Positions 63,889 through 64,000 of a DNA stretch of 64,000 nt are shown piece after piece. Origin of the DNA: Salinicola halimionae (GTDB lineage: Bacteria > Pseudomonadota > Gammaproteobacteria > Pseudomonadales > Halomonadaceae). Under the pieces are notes generated by a model, which did no database searches, had not been told where the DNA came from, and saw only the letters and a list, made by a program, of their open reading frames with translations. The translations under genes and the position numbers were made by a program. The stretch spans positions 244,862 through 308,861 of the forward strand of contig NZ_PZJQ01000004.1 in NCBI RefSeq assembly GCF_003206065.1, read 5' to 3'. Positions within the stretch are counted from its first letter, which is position 1. The number at the start of each line of letters is the position of its first letter.

Positions 63889-64000
63889 GCGCCTGAGCCA
63901 CGGCTGAGGTCTTGGTTCAAAAGCTACACGCGCTGCTGTCTACGCATAGTGAGCCGGGCAAGTGAGAGCGAGGAGTCGCAAAATACAGAAGCCACGAACG
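63889..64000. other. Right-edge non-coding segment
   Basis: A short imperfect hairpin (CCTGAGCC and GGCTGAGG, about 63892-63909) follows the hydrolase stop and could be a weak terminator. Nothing else recognised before the window ends. Confidence 0.35.

Overview
The window is GC-rich, densely packed gammaproteobacterial chromosome. It has a split Entner-Doudoroff pathway under HexR, a carnitine/gamma-butyrobetaine catabolic locus with GATase1-type AraC regulators, an acetoacetate CoA-transferase plus thiolase, and a reduced aryl-polyene-type cluster. Together these suggest a halophilic member of the Halomonadaceae (Halomonas, Salinicola, Kushneria, Chromohalobacter or similar). That placement is inference from gene content; no rRNA gene is present to confirm it.

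Layout. 1-10.3 kb: a truncated sugar MFS transporter, a DUF4396 membrane protein, two NAD(P)-dependent dehydrogenases, methionine aminopeptidase, a LysR regulator divergent from a CynX-type MFS carrier, a cupin, argC and an aminotransferase. 10.4-19.3 kb: a quaternary-amine catabolic island. An orphan betaine-type binding protein and an HD-domain oxygenase overlap a 2-oxoglutarate oxygenase (a TmpB/TmpA-like pair). Divergent to these are an AraC regulator and cdhC-cdhA-cdhB (carnitine to glycine betaine). A convergent gamma-butyrobetaine hydroxylase with a second AraC regulator closes the island. 19.5-28.7 kb: NfeD/slipin pair, HAD phosphatase, Nramp transporter and MntR, SulP transporter and Usp, RidA, and an unknown membrane protein. 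28.8-41.6 kb: a 13-gene minus-strand cluster for a type II fatty-acid/polyketide-like pathway of the aryl polyene/xanthomonadin class. 41.6-43.8 kb: a lower-GC accessory patch with a solitary HsdR-N-like nuclease and a decayed copy of part of the neighbouring ABC permease gene. 43.8-46.9 kb: a PhnCDE-type importer with a double-length permease. 47.0-51.0 kb: hexR, divergent zwf-pgl-eda. 51.1-53.7 kb: acetoacetate degradation. 53.9-60.9 kb: PfkB sugar kinase, then an overlapping chain edd-glk-mutarotase-aldo/keto reductase divergent from gap. 61.3-63.9 kb: a small unknown protein, a PAS/GGDEF-like protein with a degenerate active site, and a secreted dienelactone-hydrolase-type enzyme.

How the genes work together. 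Glucose is phosphorylated by glk, oxidised by zwf and pgl, dehydrated by edd and cleaved by eda, and gap handles the triose; hexR probably coordinates them. The 10-19 kb island would convert gamma-butyrobetaine and carnitine, and possibly a trimethylammonium phosphonate, to glycine betaine, which is both an osmoprotectant and a carbon/nitrogen source.

The most unexpected structural feature is a recurrent set of short degenerate tandem repeats (periods about 12, 15, 17, 18, 22 and 24 bp). They sit at gene ends, gene starts and spacers throughout the window, including four copies of a 17-bp unit that each carry the start-codon context of an AraC gene. No tRNA, rRNA, CRISPR array, complete insertion sequence or prophage was seen.
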